This document shows positions 17,247 to 25,929 of a stretch of DNA of 64,000 nt, in pieces (position 1 is the first letter of the stretch; each line of letters starts with the position of its first letter). A model generated the notes under the pieces. That model saw nothing but the letters and a program-made list of their open reading frames with translations, was not told the DNA's origin and ran no database searches. The stretch is from NCBI RefSeq assembly GCF_009866805.1, contig NZ_SIZW01000041.1, positions 248,001-312,000 on the forward strand, written 5' to 3'. The stretch comes from Schauerella aestuarii. GTDB taxonomy: Bacteria; Pseudomonadota; Gammaproteobacteria; Burkholderiales; Burkholderiaceae_B. Both the position numbers and the translations under genes were made by a program.

Positions 17247-18269
17247 ATGTCCACGCCTAACGAACCGAGCCTGCAGCCCGCTGCTGCGAGCACCGCGCCG
17301 CCCTCCGATATGCAAGCCACGCCCGTGTCTTATGACGCGACGCAAAAGCAGAAGTCGCAAGCCAAGACGTCGCGCATTCCCATCAAGATCGTGCCCGCCG
17401 AGCGTCTGCGAAAGCCCGAGTGGATCCGCGTGCGCGCCGCGACCCCGGGCTCGCGCTTCTACGACATCAAACGCATCTTGCGGGAGCACAATCTGCACAC
17501 GGTGTGCGAAGAGGCGTCCTGTCCCAACATCGGCGAGTGCTTCGGCAAGGGCACGGCCACGTTCATGATCATGGGCGACAAGTGCACCCGCCGTTGCCCG
17601 TTCTGCGATGTGGGTCACGGCCGGCCGGATCCGCTGGATACCAACGAGCCCGAGAATCTCGCGCGTACGATCGCAGCGCTCAAGCTGTCGTACGTGGTGA
17701 TCACGTCGGTGGACCGCGACGACCTGCGCGATGGCGGGGCGGCGCACTTCGTCGAGTGCATTCAGCGCGTGCGCGCGCTGTCGCCCACGACACGTATCGA
17801 AGTGCTGGTGCCGGACTTCCGCGGCCGCCTCGATCGCGCGCTGGACATCCTCAACGGTGGCCCGCCCGATGTGATGAACCACAATCTCGAAACCGCGCCC
17901 CGCCTGTACAAGCAGGCGCGTCCGGGGTCGGACTATATGCACTCGCTCAAGCTGCTGGCCGAGTTCAAGAAGCTGCACCCGGATGTGCCGACCAAATCGG
18001 GCATCATGGTGGGTCTGGGCGAAACCGACGAAGAAGTGCTGCAGGTGATGCGCGACATGCGCGACCACAACGTGGATATGCTCACGATCGGTCAGTATCT
18101 GCAGCCGTCGGAGCACCATCTGCCCGTGTTGCGCTATGTGCATCCCGACACCTTCGCGATGTACGAGCGCGAGGCCTACGACATGGGCTTCTCGCACGCG
18201 GCAGTGGGCGCCATGGTGCGCTCGTCTTATCACGCTGACGAACAGGCACACGCCGCCGGCGTCAACTGA
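17247..18269 (+). CDS. lipA: Lipoyl synthase (radical SAM)
   Basis: Inserts two sulfur atoms into protein-bound octanoyl chains; 340 aa. The auxiliary cluster motif is C87, C92, C98 ([12 protein letters not shown]) and the radical-SAM cluster C113, C117, C120 (CTRRCPFC). The C-terminal RSSYHA supplies the serine ligand of the auxiliary cluster. ATG 17247 is used; the open frame upstream reads through the repeat and is not LipA-like. Residues 1-45 are a variable, probably flexible leader. It is now separated from lipB by 822 bp, so it needs its own promoter or read-through from the inserted module. Confidence 0.95.
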   Translation: MSTPNEPSLQPAAASTAPPSDMQATPVSYDATQKQKSQAKTSRIPIKIVPAERLRKPEWIRVRAATPGSRFYDIKRILREHNLHTVCEEASCPNIGECFGKGTATFMIMGDKCTRRCPFCDVGHGRPDPLDTNEPENLARTIAALKLSYVVITSVDRDDLRDGGAAHFVECIQRVRALSPTTRIEVLVPDFRGRLDRALDILNGGPPDVMNHNLETAPRLYKQARPGSDYMHSLKLLAEFKKLHPDVPTKSGIMVGLGETDEEVLQVMRDMRDHNVDMLTIGQYLQPSEHHLPVLRYVHPDTFAMYEREAYDMGFSHAAVGAMVRSSYHADEQAHAAGVN

Positions 18270-18417
18270 AGCCTTGGGGTGCCGGCAGCGGCATCTCCTC
18301 CCTGCGGATCTGAGGGTGCTTCAGTTGCCCGGCGCTTCAATCGTGGGAATGCGCTAGAGATAGCGGCCGCGACCCCTGGTGTCCGTCAGGCCGCAAACGC
18401 GCCGTGCACTGGCGCAG

Positions 18418-18975
18418 TTATCCGTTTCTGAGTCGTTCGCTGCGCCAATACACATCCGATCGACCGGCATGTGCATTGAGCGCGCGCGCCAGCACGAAAA
18501 GCAAATCGCTGAGCCGATTCAGATACTGACGCACCGGGGCGTTGATCGTCGTGTCGCGGCCCAGCGCAATCACACTGCGTTCGGCGCGCCGGCATACGGT
18601 GCGCGAGATGTGCGCGAGCGCGGCCGCGCGCGTGCCGCCAGGCAGGATGAACTCCTTGAGCGGCGCGAGTTCGGCGTTGTAATGCGCCAGTCGCGTGTCC
18701 AGAAACGCGACTTGTGCGTCGCGCAACGCCACGTGCCCGGGGATACACAGCTCGGCGCCCATATCGAACAGATCGTGCTGGACGGTCAGAATGTCGGCTG
18801 CGATGCCTTCAGGTAGTCCTTCAGCCGCCAGAACGCCCAGCGTGCTGTTGAGTTCGTCCACGTCGCCCATCGCGGCGATGCGCGGTTCGTCCTTGCCCAG
18901 GCGCGCGCCGTCGCCCCGACCGGTGGTGCCGTCGTCACCCGTGCGGGTGGCGATAACGGATAAGCGGTTTCCCAT
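18418..18975 (-). CDS. Cob(I)alamin adenosyltransferase, PduO type
   Basis: ATP:corrinoid adenosyltransferase making adenosylcobalamin, 185 aa. The N-terminal TRTGDDGTTGRGDGARLGKD motif binds ATP, FILPGGTRAAALAHISRTVCRRAER is the family core, and PVRQYLNRLSDLLFVLAR ends the helical bundle. ATG 18975 is chosen because the longer frame upstream is antisense to the CusF-like gene. It is convergent with lipA, 148 bp away. No corrinoid biosynthesis genes are nearby, so a salvage role is likely. Confidence 0.92.
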   Translation of the reverse strand: MGNRLSVIATRTGDDGTTGRGDGARLGKDEPRIAAMGDVDELNSTLGVLAAEGLPEGIAADILTVQHDLFDMGAELCIPGHVALRDAQVAFLDTRLAHYNAELAPLKEFILPGGTRAAALAHISRTVCRRAERSVIALGRDTTINAPVRQYLNRLSDLLFVLARALNAHAGRSDVYWRSERLRNG

Positions 18976-19066
18976 GTCGATGATGCCTTGCAATATGATG
19001 GGGTATCCTACACCGAAGGCTTGGGTCCAGCTGTGAGCGACCCTGCCGTTCCATAGGAGAACGACT

Positions 19067-19366
19067 ATGGCATTTTTAAGACGAAAACTGTTGTGTGCAA
19101 TTGCCGGTGCCGTGGTGGCCACGGCCGCGACCTCTGCCGTGATGGCGCAAACCGCCAACTCCTCCGGCGAAGTGCGTCGGGTGGACGCTGCAACCGGCAA
19201 GATCGCGATCAAGCATGGCGCGATTTCGGCGCTCGATTTGCCGGCCATGACGCTGGTGTATCAGGCTGCCCCCAATCTGCTTGAAGGCGTGAAAGCGGGC
19301 GATAAGGTCTCGTTTACCGCCAAGCGGGAAAACGACAGCTATGTGGTGACGGAGCTGAAGAAGTAG
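19067..19366 (+). CDS. Periplasmic CusF-like protein with altered metal site
   Basis: A 99-aa exported protein with a signal peptide ending near AVMAQ and a small OB-fold domain of the CusF family. In E. coli CusF, Cu(I)/Ag(I) is bound by H36, W44, M47 and M49. The aligned segment here, IKHGAISALDLPAMTLVY, keeps the His and the first Met but has Leu at the Trp and second Met positions. Metal binding may be weak or different. It stands alone, with no CusCBA pump genes nearby, and has its own terminator. RBS AGGAGA is upstream. Confidence 0.78.
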   Translation: MAFLRRKLLCAIAGAVVATAATSAVMAQTANSSGEVRRVDAATGKIAIKHGAISALDLPAMTLVYQAAPNLLEGVKAGDKVSFTAKRENDSYVVTELKK

Positions 19367-19391
19367 GCGAAGTTGCCTAGGTCCGCACCAG

Positions 19392-19414
19392 AAAGCCGCC
19401 CGAGGGCGGCTTTT
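19392..19414 (+). terminator. Rho-independent terminator after the CusF-like gene
   Basis: Stem AAAGCCGCC/GGCGGCTTT with loop CGAG, continuing into a short T run. Confidence 0.85.
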
Positions 19415-19536
19415 GCACGTCTGGGAGGTTCCAGGGGGCCGCACCGTACCCGAATAACGCTCAGGCCATGAGTGTCGTTCTGGCCGTCTCTACGTGGCTA
19501 ACGTGCGGCGTATTCATACCGGGTAAACAGCGACGC

Positions 19537-19563
19537 AAAAAAACCGCCCCGAGGGGCGGCTTT
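19537..19563 (-). terminator. Rho-independent terminator of hslVU
   Basis: Stem CCGCCCC/GGGGCGG (19544-19559) with a 2-nt loop and a run of seven T on the minus strand. It lies 22 bp beyond the hslU stop. Confidence 0.88.
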
Positions 19564-19584
19564 GGCTGTCGAGCGGCGCACGTC

Positions 19585-20925
19585 TTAAAGCACGTAGCGC
19601 GCCAGATCCTGGCTGCCCGCGGCTTCCTCGAGCTTGTCGTTCACGTAGGCGGCATCGATTTTCACGAATTCGCCCGAGCTGGCGGTCGCGTCGAAGGACA
19701 AGTCCTCCAGCAGCTTTTCCATTACGGTGTAGAGACGGCGCGCGCCGATATTCTCGGTTTTCTCGTTGACCGAGAATGCCAACTCGGCCAACCGCGCCAC
19801 GCCTTCGTCGGTGAAGTCGAGCTTCACCGATTCGGTTTCCATCAAGGCGGTGTACTGCTTGGTCAACGACGCGTCGGTGTTGGACAGAATGCGCACGAAG
19901 TCCTCGGCCGACAACGAATCGAGCTCGACGCGGATCGGGAAACGGCCCTGCAACTCCGGGATCAGGTCCGACGGACGCGCCAGATGGAAGGCGCCCGATG
20001 CGATGAAGAGGATGTGGTCCGTGCGCACCATGCCATAGCGCGTGGTGACGGTGGTGCCTTCCACGAGGGGCAGCAGATCCCGCTGCACGCCCTGGCGCGA
20101 CACTTCGCCGCCACTGGCGCCGCCTTCCTGGCGGGCGGCAATCTTGTCGATTTCGTCCAGAAACACGATACCGTTCTGCTCGACGTTGGCGATGGCGGCC
20201 GTCTTGAGGTCGTCTTCATTGACGCGCTTGGCCGCCTCTTCGTCGATCAGAAGCTTAAAAGCTTCCTTGACCTTCATCTTGCGTGGCTTTTTCTTGTCCT
20301 TCGCCAACCCGGCAAACATCCCGCGCAACTGCTCGGTCATCTCTTCCATGCCCGGTGGCCCCATGATGTCCATCTGCTGGGGCGACTGCGCAATCTCGAT
20401 CTCGATGTCGAGGTCGTCGATCGTGCCTTCACGCAAACGCTTGCGGAAGGTCTGGCGCGCGGTGCTGTCTTCACCGCGTTCCGGCTCGCCACTGCTGTTG
20501 CGCGAGGGCGGCACGAGCACATCGAGGATGCGATCTTCGGCGGCGTCTTCGGCATGCGAACGGACGCGGCGCATTTCGATTTCGCGCGTTTGCTTGATGG
20601 CGTATTCGGTCAGGTCGCGGATGATGGTGTCGACATCGCGGCCCACGTAACCGACTTCAGTGAACTTGGTGGCTTCGATCTTGATGAACGGCGCGTTGAC
20701 CAACTTGGCCAGACGGCGAGCGATCTCGGTCTTGCCCACGCCCGTGGGGCCGATCATCAGAATGTTCTTGGGATGAATTTCGTGGCGCAGCGGTTCGGCC
20801 ACTTGCTGACGGCGCCAGCGGTTGCGCAAGGCAACGGCGACGGCGCGCTTGGCCTTGTTCTGGCCTACGATGTATTTGTCGAGTTCGGAGACGATCTCTC
20901 CGGGCGTCATGTTGGATGCGGACAT
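19585..20925 (-). CDS. hslU: ATP-dependent protease ATPase subunit HslU
   Basis: AAA+ unfoldase of the HslUV (ClpYQ) protease, 446 aa, the standard length. It starts [21 protein letters not shown]; Walker A is GPTGVGKTE near residue 58, the pore motif GYVGRD near 90, Walker [12 protein letters not shown] near 255 and sensor 2 [16 protein letters not shown] near 395. The C-terminal RYVL docks into HslV. It begins 22 bp after the hslV stop. The charged I-domain between ~110 and 240 recognises substrates. Confidence 0.96.
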   Translation of the reverse strand: MSASNMTPGEIVSELDKYIVGQNKAKRAVAVALRNRWRRQQVAEPLRHEIHPKNILMIGPTGVGKTEIARRLAKLVNAPFIKIEATKFTEVGYVGRDVDTIIRDLTEYAIKQTREIEMRRVRSHAEDAAEDRILDVLVPPSRNSSGEPERGEDSTARQTFRKRLREGTIDDLDIEIEIAQSPQQMDIMGPPGMEEMTEQLRGMFAGLAKDKKKPRKMKVKEAFKLLIDEEAAKRVNEDDLKTAAIANVEQNGIVFLDEIDKIAARQEGGASGGEVSRQGVQRDLLPLVEGTTVTTRYGMVRTDHILFIASGAFHLARPSDLIPELQGRFPIRVELDSLSAEDFVRILSNTDASLTKQYTALMETESVKLDFTDEGVARLAELAFSVNEKTENIGARRLYTVMEKLLEDLSFDATASSGEFVKIDAAYVNDKLEEAAGSQDLARYVL

Positions 20926-20947
20926 GTCGGTTGAGCCTTTGTTCAGA

Positions 20948-21487
<540 letters not shown>

Positions 21488-21530
21488 GCTTGTCTTCCCT
21501 GTGAAGGGGGTACATGGGGACAAACCCGAT

Positions 21531-21569
21531 AAAAAAAAGGGGCTGCGTCTCTTGCGAGACACAACCCTT
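21531..21569 (-). terminator. Rho-independent terminator of dksA
   Basis: On the minus strand a 12-bp stem with two G-T wobbles (GGGTTGTGTCTC with GAGACGCAGCCC), a GCAA tetraloop and a run of eight T. Confidence 0.9.
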
Positions 21570-21602
21570 CTTCAGTCGACACCAGGCGTCGTACGGCGGG
21601 AA

Positions 21603-22064
21603 TCAGTCGCCGTAAAGTTTCTGACGTTTTTCGCGGCGTTCTTGCGCCTCGAGCGACAAGGTGGCAGTCGGACGGGCAAGCAGGCGCGGAACGCCGATCG
21701 GCTCCCCCGTCTCTTCACACCAGCCGTACTCGCCGCTATCGATGCGCGCAATCGATTGCTGCACTTTCTTGAGCAGCTTGCGTTCGCGGTCGCGCGTGCG
21801 CAACTCGAGCGCATGCTCTTCTTCGATCGTGGCGCGGTCGGCGGGATCGGGCACAAACTGCGTTTCGCGCAGGTGCTCGGTCGTTTGGCCGGCGTTGCTC
21901 AAGATGCCTTGTTCAAGCTTGCGCAGACGATCCTGGAAGAATGCCAGCTGGCGGTCGTTCATATAGTCGGACTCGGGCATGGCCAGCAATTCTTGTTCGC
22001 TGGGCAGATCAATCGGCGCATCGCCCGATTTACTTGATTTTTTGGTTGCTGCCTTGGTAGCCAT
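21603..22064 (-). CDS. dksA: DksA transcription factor lacking the zinc-finger cysteines
   Basis: RNA polymerase secondary-channel factor working with ppGpp in the stringent response; 153 aa. The coiled-coil tip carries DPADRA (Asp73, Asp76, Ala78), matching the functional D-x-x-D-x-A motif of E. coli DksA. The zinc-finger positions that are four Cys in E. coli (CX2CX17CX2C) read Cys116, Thr119, Ser137 and Ala140 here, so classical zinc binding is not expected. ATG 22064 gives the typical Lys-rich start. It lies 59 bp downstream of the COG0523 GTPase on the same strand and ends at a strong terminator. Confidence 0.93.
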   Translation of the reverse strand: MATKAATKKSSKSGDAPIDLPSEQELLAMPESDYMNDRQLAFFQDRLRKLEQGILSNAGQTTEHLRETQFVPDPADRATIEEEHALELRTRDRERKLLKKVQQSIARIDSGEYGWCEETGEPIGVPRLLARPTATLSLEAQERREKRQKLYGD

Positions 22065-22123
22065 GAAAACACTCCGTTGTGATTCGATTCCGTGCGGCGC
22101 GCACGACTGCAACTGCTACTGAT

Positions 22124-23260
22124 TTACGCCGCCAGACACTGCTCCAATCCCCGGGTAAAGATATCCTGGGGCAACTTGCGGCCAATAAAGACCATTTTGG
22201 TCGATTTCTTTTCCTTGGCTCCCCAGGGTTTGCCGGGTTCCGCGCCCATCATCATGTGAACACCCTGAAACAGCATGCGCCGATTCAGGCCCTTCATGTA
22301 CAGAATGCCTTTGTAACGCAGCAGGTCGGGGCCATAAACCTGCACCACGCCGCCGAGAAACTCTTCCAGGCGGACGGGATCGAACGGCTTGTCGGCGCGG
22401 AAGACGAAGGCGCCTATTTCATCGTCGTGGACGTGATGATGGTGATGGCCGTGGTTGTGCGCGGGATTCGTACACGTGGCCGGATCGTGGTCATGATCGT
22501 CGTGATCGTGATCGTGGCCATGGTCGTGCCCATGATCGTGGTCATGACCATGATCGTGATCGTGCGCGGCATCCGGGTGATCGGCGGCCAGGAAATCGGG
22601 GTCGATGTCGAGAATGGAATTGAGGTTGAAGCCGCTGATGTCGATGATCGACTTCAGGTCCACTTCGCCGAAATTGACCGGGGTGATCGGTGCGCGCGGA
22701 TTGATGCGCGCCACGCGATGACGCAGGGCCTGGTAGTCGGCCTCGTTGACCAGATCCTTCTTCGAGATCAGGATGCGGTCGGCAAAGCCGACCTGCTTCT
22801 GGGCTTCGGGCTGCTCGTCCAGCGTGCTCATGCCATGCAGGGCGTCCACCACGGTCACGACAGCATCGAGCCGATAATATTCGGCGATTTCGTCGTCCAT
22901 GAAGAACGTCTGGCACACCGGACCGGGGTTGGCCATGCCGGTGGTCTCGAGAATGACGCGTTCGAAGGTGAGCGTGCCGGCCTCGCGCTTGATGCGCAGG
23001 TCGGTCAGGGTATTCATCAGGTCGCCGCGCACGGTGCAGCACACGCAGCCGTTGCTGAGTTCGATGATCTGCTCGTCGCTGTCCTGGATGAGCAATTCGT
23101 TATCGATGCTCTCGGGTCCGAACTCGTTTTCGATGACGGCGACGCGGCGGCCGTGAAATTCGGTCAGGATGCGCTTGAGCAGCGTCGTCTTGCCCGCACC
23201 GAGGAAACCGGTGAGGATCGTAACGGGGACCATTTTGTCCAAGCTGCGTGGGGTAGTCAT
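22124..23260 (-). CDS. COG0523 (CobW-type) GTPase metallochaperone with His-rich loop
   Basis: A 378-aa G3E-family GTPase. The N-terminal GFLGAGKTT P-loop, the GCVCC metal motif (ELSNGCVCCTVRGDL), the ETTGMANPGP switch and SKKDL are all present. Between residues ~230 and 285 lies a long His/Asp-rich linker of repeated HDH units, followed by the CobW C-terminal domain. Members next to Zur deliver zinc to client enzymes when zinc is short. ATG 23260 gives the canonical start; the longer frame is spurious. Zur lies 217 bp upstream on the same strand and dksA downstream, so a zur-GTPase-dksA unit is plausible. Confidence 0.92.
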   Translation of the reverse strand: MTTPRSLDKMVPVTILTGFLGAGKTTLLKRILTEFHGRRVAVIENEFGPESIDNELLIQDSDEQIIELSNGCVCCTVRGDLMNTLTDLRIKREAGTLTFERVILETTGMANPGPVCQTFFMDDEIAEYYRLDAVVTVVDALHGMSTLDEQPEAQKQVGFADRILISKKDLVNEADYQALRHRVARINPRAPITPVNFGEVDLKSIIDISGFNLNSILDIDPDFLAADHPDAAHDHDHGHDHDHGHDHGHDHDHDDHDHDPATCTNPAHNHGHHHHHVHDDEIGAFVFRADKPFDPVRLEEFLGGVVQVYGPDLLRYKGILYMKGLNRRMLFQGVHMMMGAEPGKPWGAKEKKSTKMVFIGRKLPQDIFTRGLEQCLAA

Positions 23261-23477
23261 GACAAACCAGAAGTTCAAAGTTCGCAGCAAACAGATGTGT
23301 GCGCGATGAGGCGAAAAGGGGCCGGCCATGCGACCGGACGCCGGATTACAGCACAGTCGAGTCCAGGGGGCAAACCCCAAAGCGTCTGCCGGACATGCCT
23401 GGTAAGAACATTTACGAAGCCGTCAAAACGGAGCGCGTTCGGGTCATACCCGCTCACCCGTTTGATTACCATCGAAA

Positions 23478-23996
23478 TCAATGTTTGTGACTATGGCCGT
23501 GCGCATGGCTGTGACTGCCGTCGTGATCCGTCACTTTTTGGCAGGCCGGACACAAGGCACGGATTTCGGTTTCGTGAGAAGTGAGGGCATATCCCGTTTT
23601 TGCAACCCGGTCGGCCAGTTGTTGGCTCATGGCGGGATCGCTGATCTCGGCCACGTTGCCGCATCGGGTACAGACCACCAGCAGATCGTGAGGTTCCCCG
23701 CCGGCGTCGTGGCAGGCGCTCCAGGCATTGACGGCGTCCAGGCGATGGATCAGCCCTTCTTCCAGCAGAAAATCCAGCGCCCGGTAAACGGTCGGAGGCG
23801 CCGCGCCCGGATGAACAGCCCGCATTTCTTCGAGCAGTTCGTACGCTTTCAGACTGCGGTCATGCTTGAGCAGCAGCTCAAGCACCTTGCGCCGGATGGG
23901 CGTTAACCGCTTGCCGCGTTCCGCACACAAGGCTTCGGCCACATCGAGACGATCGGTGACGGGCTTGGAACGGGCGGAGCGGGCGGGTGCGGTCAT
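23478..23996 (-). CDS. zur: Zinc uptake regulator, Fur family
   Basis: A 172-aa zinc-responsive repressor. The winged helix (LTPIRRKVLELLLKHDRSLKAYELLEE, then PPTVYRALDFLLEEGLIHRLD) is followed by the dimerisation domain with the structural CTRCG and CPAC pairs and SACHDAGGEPHDLLVV. A C-terminal His-rich tail HSHAHGHSHKH is an extra. Identification as Zur, not Fur, rests on the divergent znuCBA genes, the zinc-box-like palindrome between them and the CobW neighbour. ATG 23996 is selected; the frame further upstream is not family-like. Confidence 0.92.
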   Translation of the reverse strand: MTAPARSARSKPVTDRLDVAEALCAERGKRLTPIRRKVLELLLKHDRSLKAYELLEEMRAVHPGAAPPTVYRALDFLLEEGLIHRLDAVNAWSACHDAGGEPHDLLVVCTRCGNVAEISDPAMSQQLADRVAKTGYALTSHETEIRALCPACQKVTDHDGSHSHAHGHSHKH

Positions 23997-24088
23997 GACG
24001 CGAAAACACTGTTCTTGAGCAAAAGCGGGCGCATGCGCCCACGACCCCCGCACGGTATCAGAAAACAGGTCGGAAAGCCCATTGGTCA

Positions 24089-24107
24089 GATGGTATGATA
24101 TAACATC
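24089..24107. promoter_or_regulatory. Candidate Zur box between zur and the znu operon
   Basis: The 19-bp near-palindrome GATGGTATGATATAACATC, with most positions pairing about a central A. Its right half (TATAACAT) matches half of the enterobacterial Zur consensus. It overlaps potential -10 sequences (TATGAT, TATAAC) and sits 93 bp from the zur start and 28 bp from the small ORF before znuC, so it could control both directions. Confidence 0.72.
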
Positions 24108-24134
24108 CTTTAGTTAGACAGCGCGTCCTTCTGC

Positions 24135-24290
24135 ATGGCATCCCCTCGTTTTACCGGCACCTCGCTGCCCCCCACCCGCCGGTCCTCTCTATTACTGGCG
24201 TCGGCTGGCGCGCGCGTCGGCGGCGCAGTGATAGTGGCGGCAGCCTTATGGGCGTTGACCGGCTGGGCGCTGGGATGGTGGACGGCATGA
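24135..24290 (+). CDS. Small single-span membrane protein coupled to znuC
   Basis: A 51-codon open frame. The N-terminal ~20 residues are Pro/Ser/Thr/Arg-rich, then one hydrophobic segment (GGAVIVAAALWALTGWALGW) ends in WWTA. Its TGA overlaps the znuC start as ATGATGA, the usual sign of translational coupling, and it begins just 27 bp after the Zur box, so it would be the first gene of the znu operon. No clear RBS is seen; translation could be weak or leaderless. It may be a real small protein or a leader peptide. No family is recognised. Confidence 0.5.
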   Translation: MASPRFTGTSLPPTRRSSLLLASAGARVGGAVIVAAALWALTGWALGWWTA

Positions 24291-25030
24291 TGGCGGGCGT
24301 GCTGCCGGCGCGCGGTGGGCCGCGCGCCTCGATCGAGCTGGAGGCCGCGTCATTCGGTTGGCGCGGGCGCGCGGCGGTACGCAACGTCACCGGGCGATTC
24401 TCGCCCGGCGCGATGACGGCCATCGTCGGACCCAACGGTGCCGGAAAGTCCACGTTGATGAAGGGCATGATGGGGCTACTGCGGCCCGGGTCCGGCCGGG
24501 TGCATGTGCGCGACGCCGATCGCGGAGCGCTGGCGTGGCTGCCGCAGGCCGGCGATCTCGATCGCAGTTTTCCGATGTCGGTCTATGACCTGGTGGCCAT
24601 GGGCGCGTGGCGCCGCACCGGTCCCTGGTCGCGACTGTCGGCCGCCGAGCATGCGCGCACCGAGCGGGTGCTCGCCGTGGTGCGCATGAGCGATGCCGCC
24701 GATCGCGCAGTTGGGACGTTGTCGGGCGGTCAACTGCAGCGGGTGCTGTTTGCGCGCATGTTGATGCAGGACGCCGATATGGTGTTGCTGGACGAGCCGT
24801 TCGCGGCGGTCGACCGGCACACGACCGAAGAACTGATGGCGTTGCTGTGCGACGGGCACACGCAGGGGCAGGGCGTGATTGCGGTGCTGCACGATCTGGA
24901 ACTGGTGCGCGAATATTTCCCGCGGACGTTGCTTCTGGCGGGCGACGTGATCGCGTGGGGACCGACGGCAGAGGTGCTGACGCCCGAGAACTTGCGCCGC
25001 GCGCGCGACCGTCATGAGGCAGCGCGATGA
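24287..25030 (+). CDS. znuC: Zinc ABC transporter ATPase
   Basis: ATPase of the ZnuABC high-affinity zinc importer, 247 aa. Walker A GPNGAGKST is at residues 48-56, the signature LSGGQLQR near 145, Walker B ADMVLLDEP near 163 and the H-loop AVLHDLE near 203. The start is ATG 24287 or the adjacent 24290, both overlapping the preceding small ORF. ATG 24248 would add 13 residues with no family similarity. It overlaps znuB by 4 bp. Expected to be repressed by Zur when zinc is ample. Confidence 0.92.
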   Translation: MMAGVLPARGGPRASIELEAASFGWRGRAAVRNVTGRFSPGAMTAIVGPNGAGKSTLMKGMMGLLRPGSGRVHVRDADRGALAWLPQAGDLDRSFPMSVYDLVAMGAWRRTGPWSRLSAAEHARTERVLAVVRMSDAADRAVGTLSGGQLQRVLFARMLMQDADMVLLDEPFAAVDRHTTEELMALLCDGHTQGQGVIAVLHDLELVREYFPRTLLLAGDVIAWGPTAEVLTPENLRRARDRHEAAR

Positions 25031-25929
25031 CGCTATATGACTTGGTGGCCGCGCCGTTCATCGATTTCGGCTTCATGCGCCGCGCCTTGGCTGGCGCGAC
25101 TGCGCTGGCGTTCGGCGCCGCGCCCCTTGGCGTGTTTCTCGTATTGCGGCGCATGAGTTTGATGGGCGATGCGATGGCGCATGCCATTTTGCCGGGCGTG
25201 GCTGCCGGATTCTTGCTGTCCGGGCTCTCGCTCACGGCGATGATGATCGGCGGCGCCTTGACGGGCCTGGCCGTGTCGTTGCTTGCTGGCGCAGTGGCGC
25301 GTCTGACGCCTTTACGTGAGGACGCGAGCTTTGCAGCGTTCTATTTGATCTCGCTGGGCCTGGGCGTGCTGCTGGTATCGGTGCGCGGCTCGAACATGGA
25401 TCTGCTGCATGTGCTGTTCGGCACGGTGCTCGGGCTGGGCGACGATGCCTTGATGTTGGTCACCGTGTGCGCATCGCTGACATTGATCGTTCTGGCGATC
25501 GTTTATCGCCTGCTGGTGGCGGAGTGCCTGGATCCGGGTTTTTTGCGTGCGAGCGGCGGCGGCGGATCCTTCGTGCACATGGTCTTCCTGACCTTGGTGG
25601 TGATGAATCTGGTCGCCGGCTTTCAGGTGCTCGGCACCCTGATGGTGGTGGGCATGATGATGTTGCCGGCCGCCGCCGCGCGTTTCTGGGCCCGCTCCGC
25701 GGGTGGCCAGATCGCGCTGGCGTGCGCCGTGGGCGCGTGCTCGGCCGTGGTGGGCCTGCTCATTTCTTATCACCTGAACGTGACCGCATCGCCCGCCATC
25801 ATCCTGAGCGCCGGCGCGGCCTATCTGATTTCAGTCGTTGGCGGGCCGTATGGCGGTCTCGTCTATCTGGCGCGCCGCGCCAAACCGCCAGCCGGCTCGG
25901 CCTGGCCCCCTAACGGAGAATACAAATGA
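25027..25929 (+). CDS. znuB: Zinc ABC transporter permease
   Basis: A 300-aa inner-membrane permease of the ABC-3 family with about eight membrane helices. GDAMAHAILPGVAAGFLL is the family signature and MVVGMMMLPAAAARFWARS the cytoplasmic coupling region. It overlaps znuC and znuA by 4 bp each (ATGA), so the three subunits are coupled. The order C-B-A after Zur is normal for betaproteobacteria. Confidence 0.93.
   Translation: MTLYDLVAAPFIDFGFMRRALAGATALAFGAAPLGVFLVLRRMSLMGDAMAHAILPGVAAGFLLSGLSLTAMMIGGALTGLAVSLLAGAVARLTPLREDASFAAFYLISLGLGVLLVSVRGSNMDLLHVLFGTVLGLGDDALMLVTVCASLTLIVLAIVYRLLVAECLDPGFLRASGGGGSFVHMVFLTLVVMNLVAGFQVLGTLMVVGMMMLPAAAARFWARSAGGQIALACAVGACSAVVGLLISYHLNVTASPAIILSAGAAYLISVVGGPYGGLVYLARRAKPPAGSAWPPNGEYK

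Noticed and set aside
22079-23584. A 501-codon plus-strand frame
   Set aside because: It is antisense to the COG0523 GTPase; the apparent hydrophobic Val/Ile/Met stretch is the complement of the His/Asp repeat codons.
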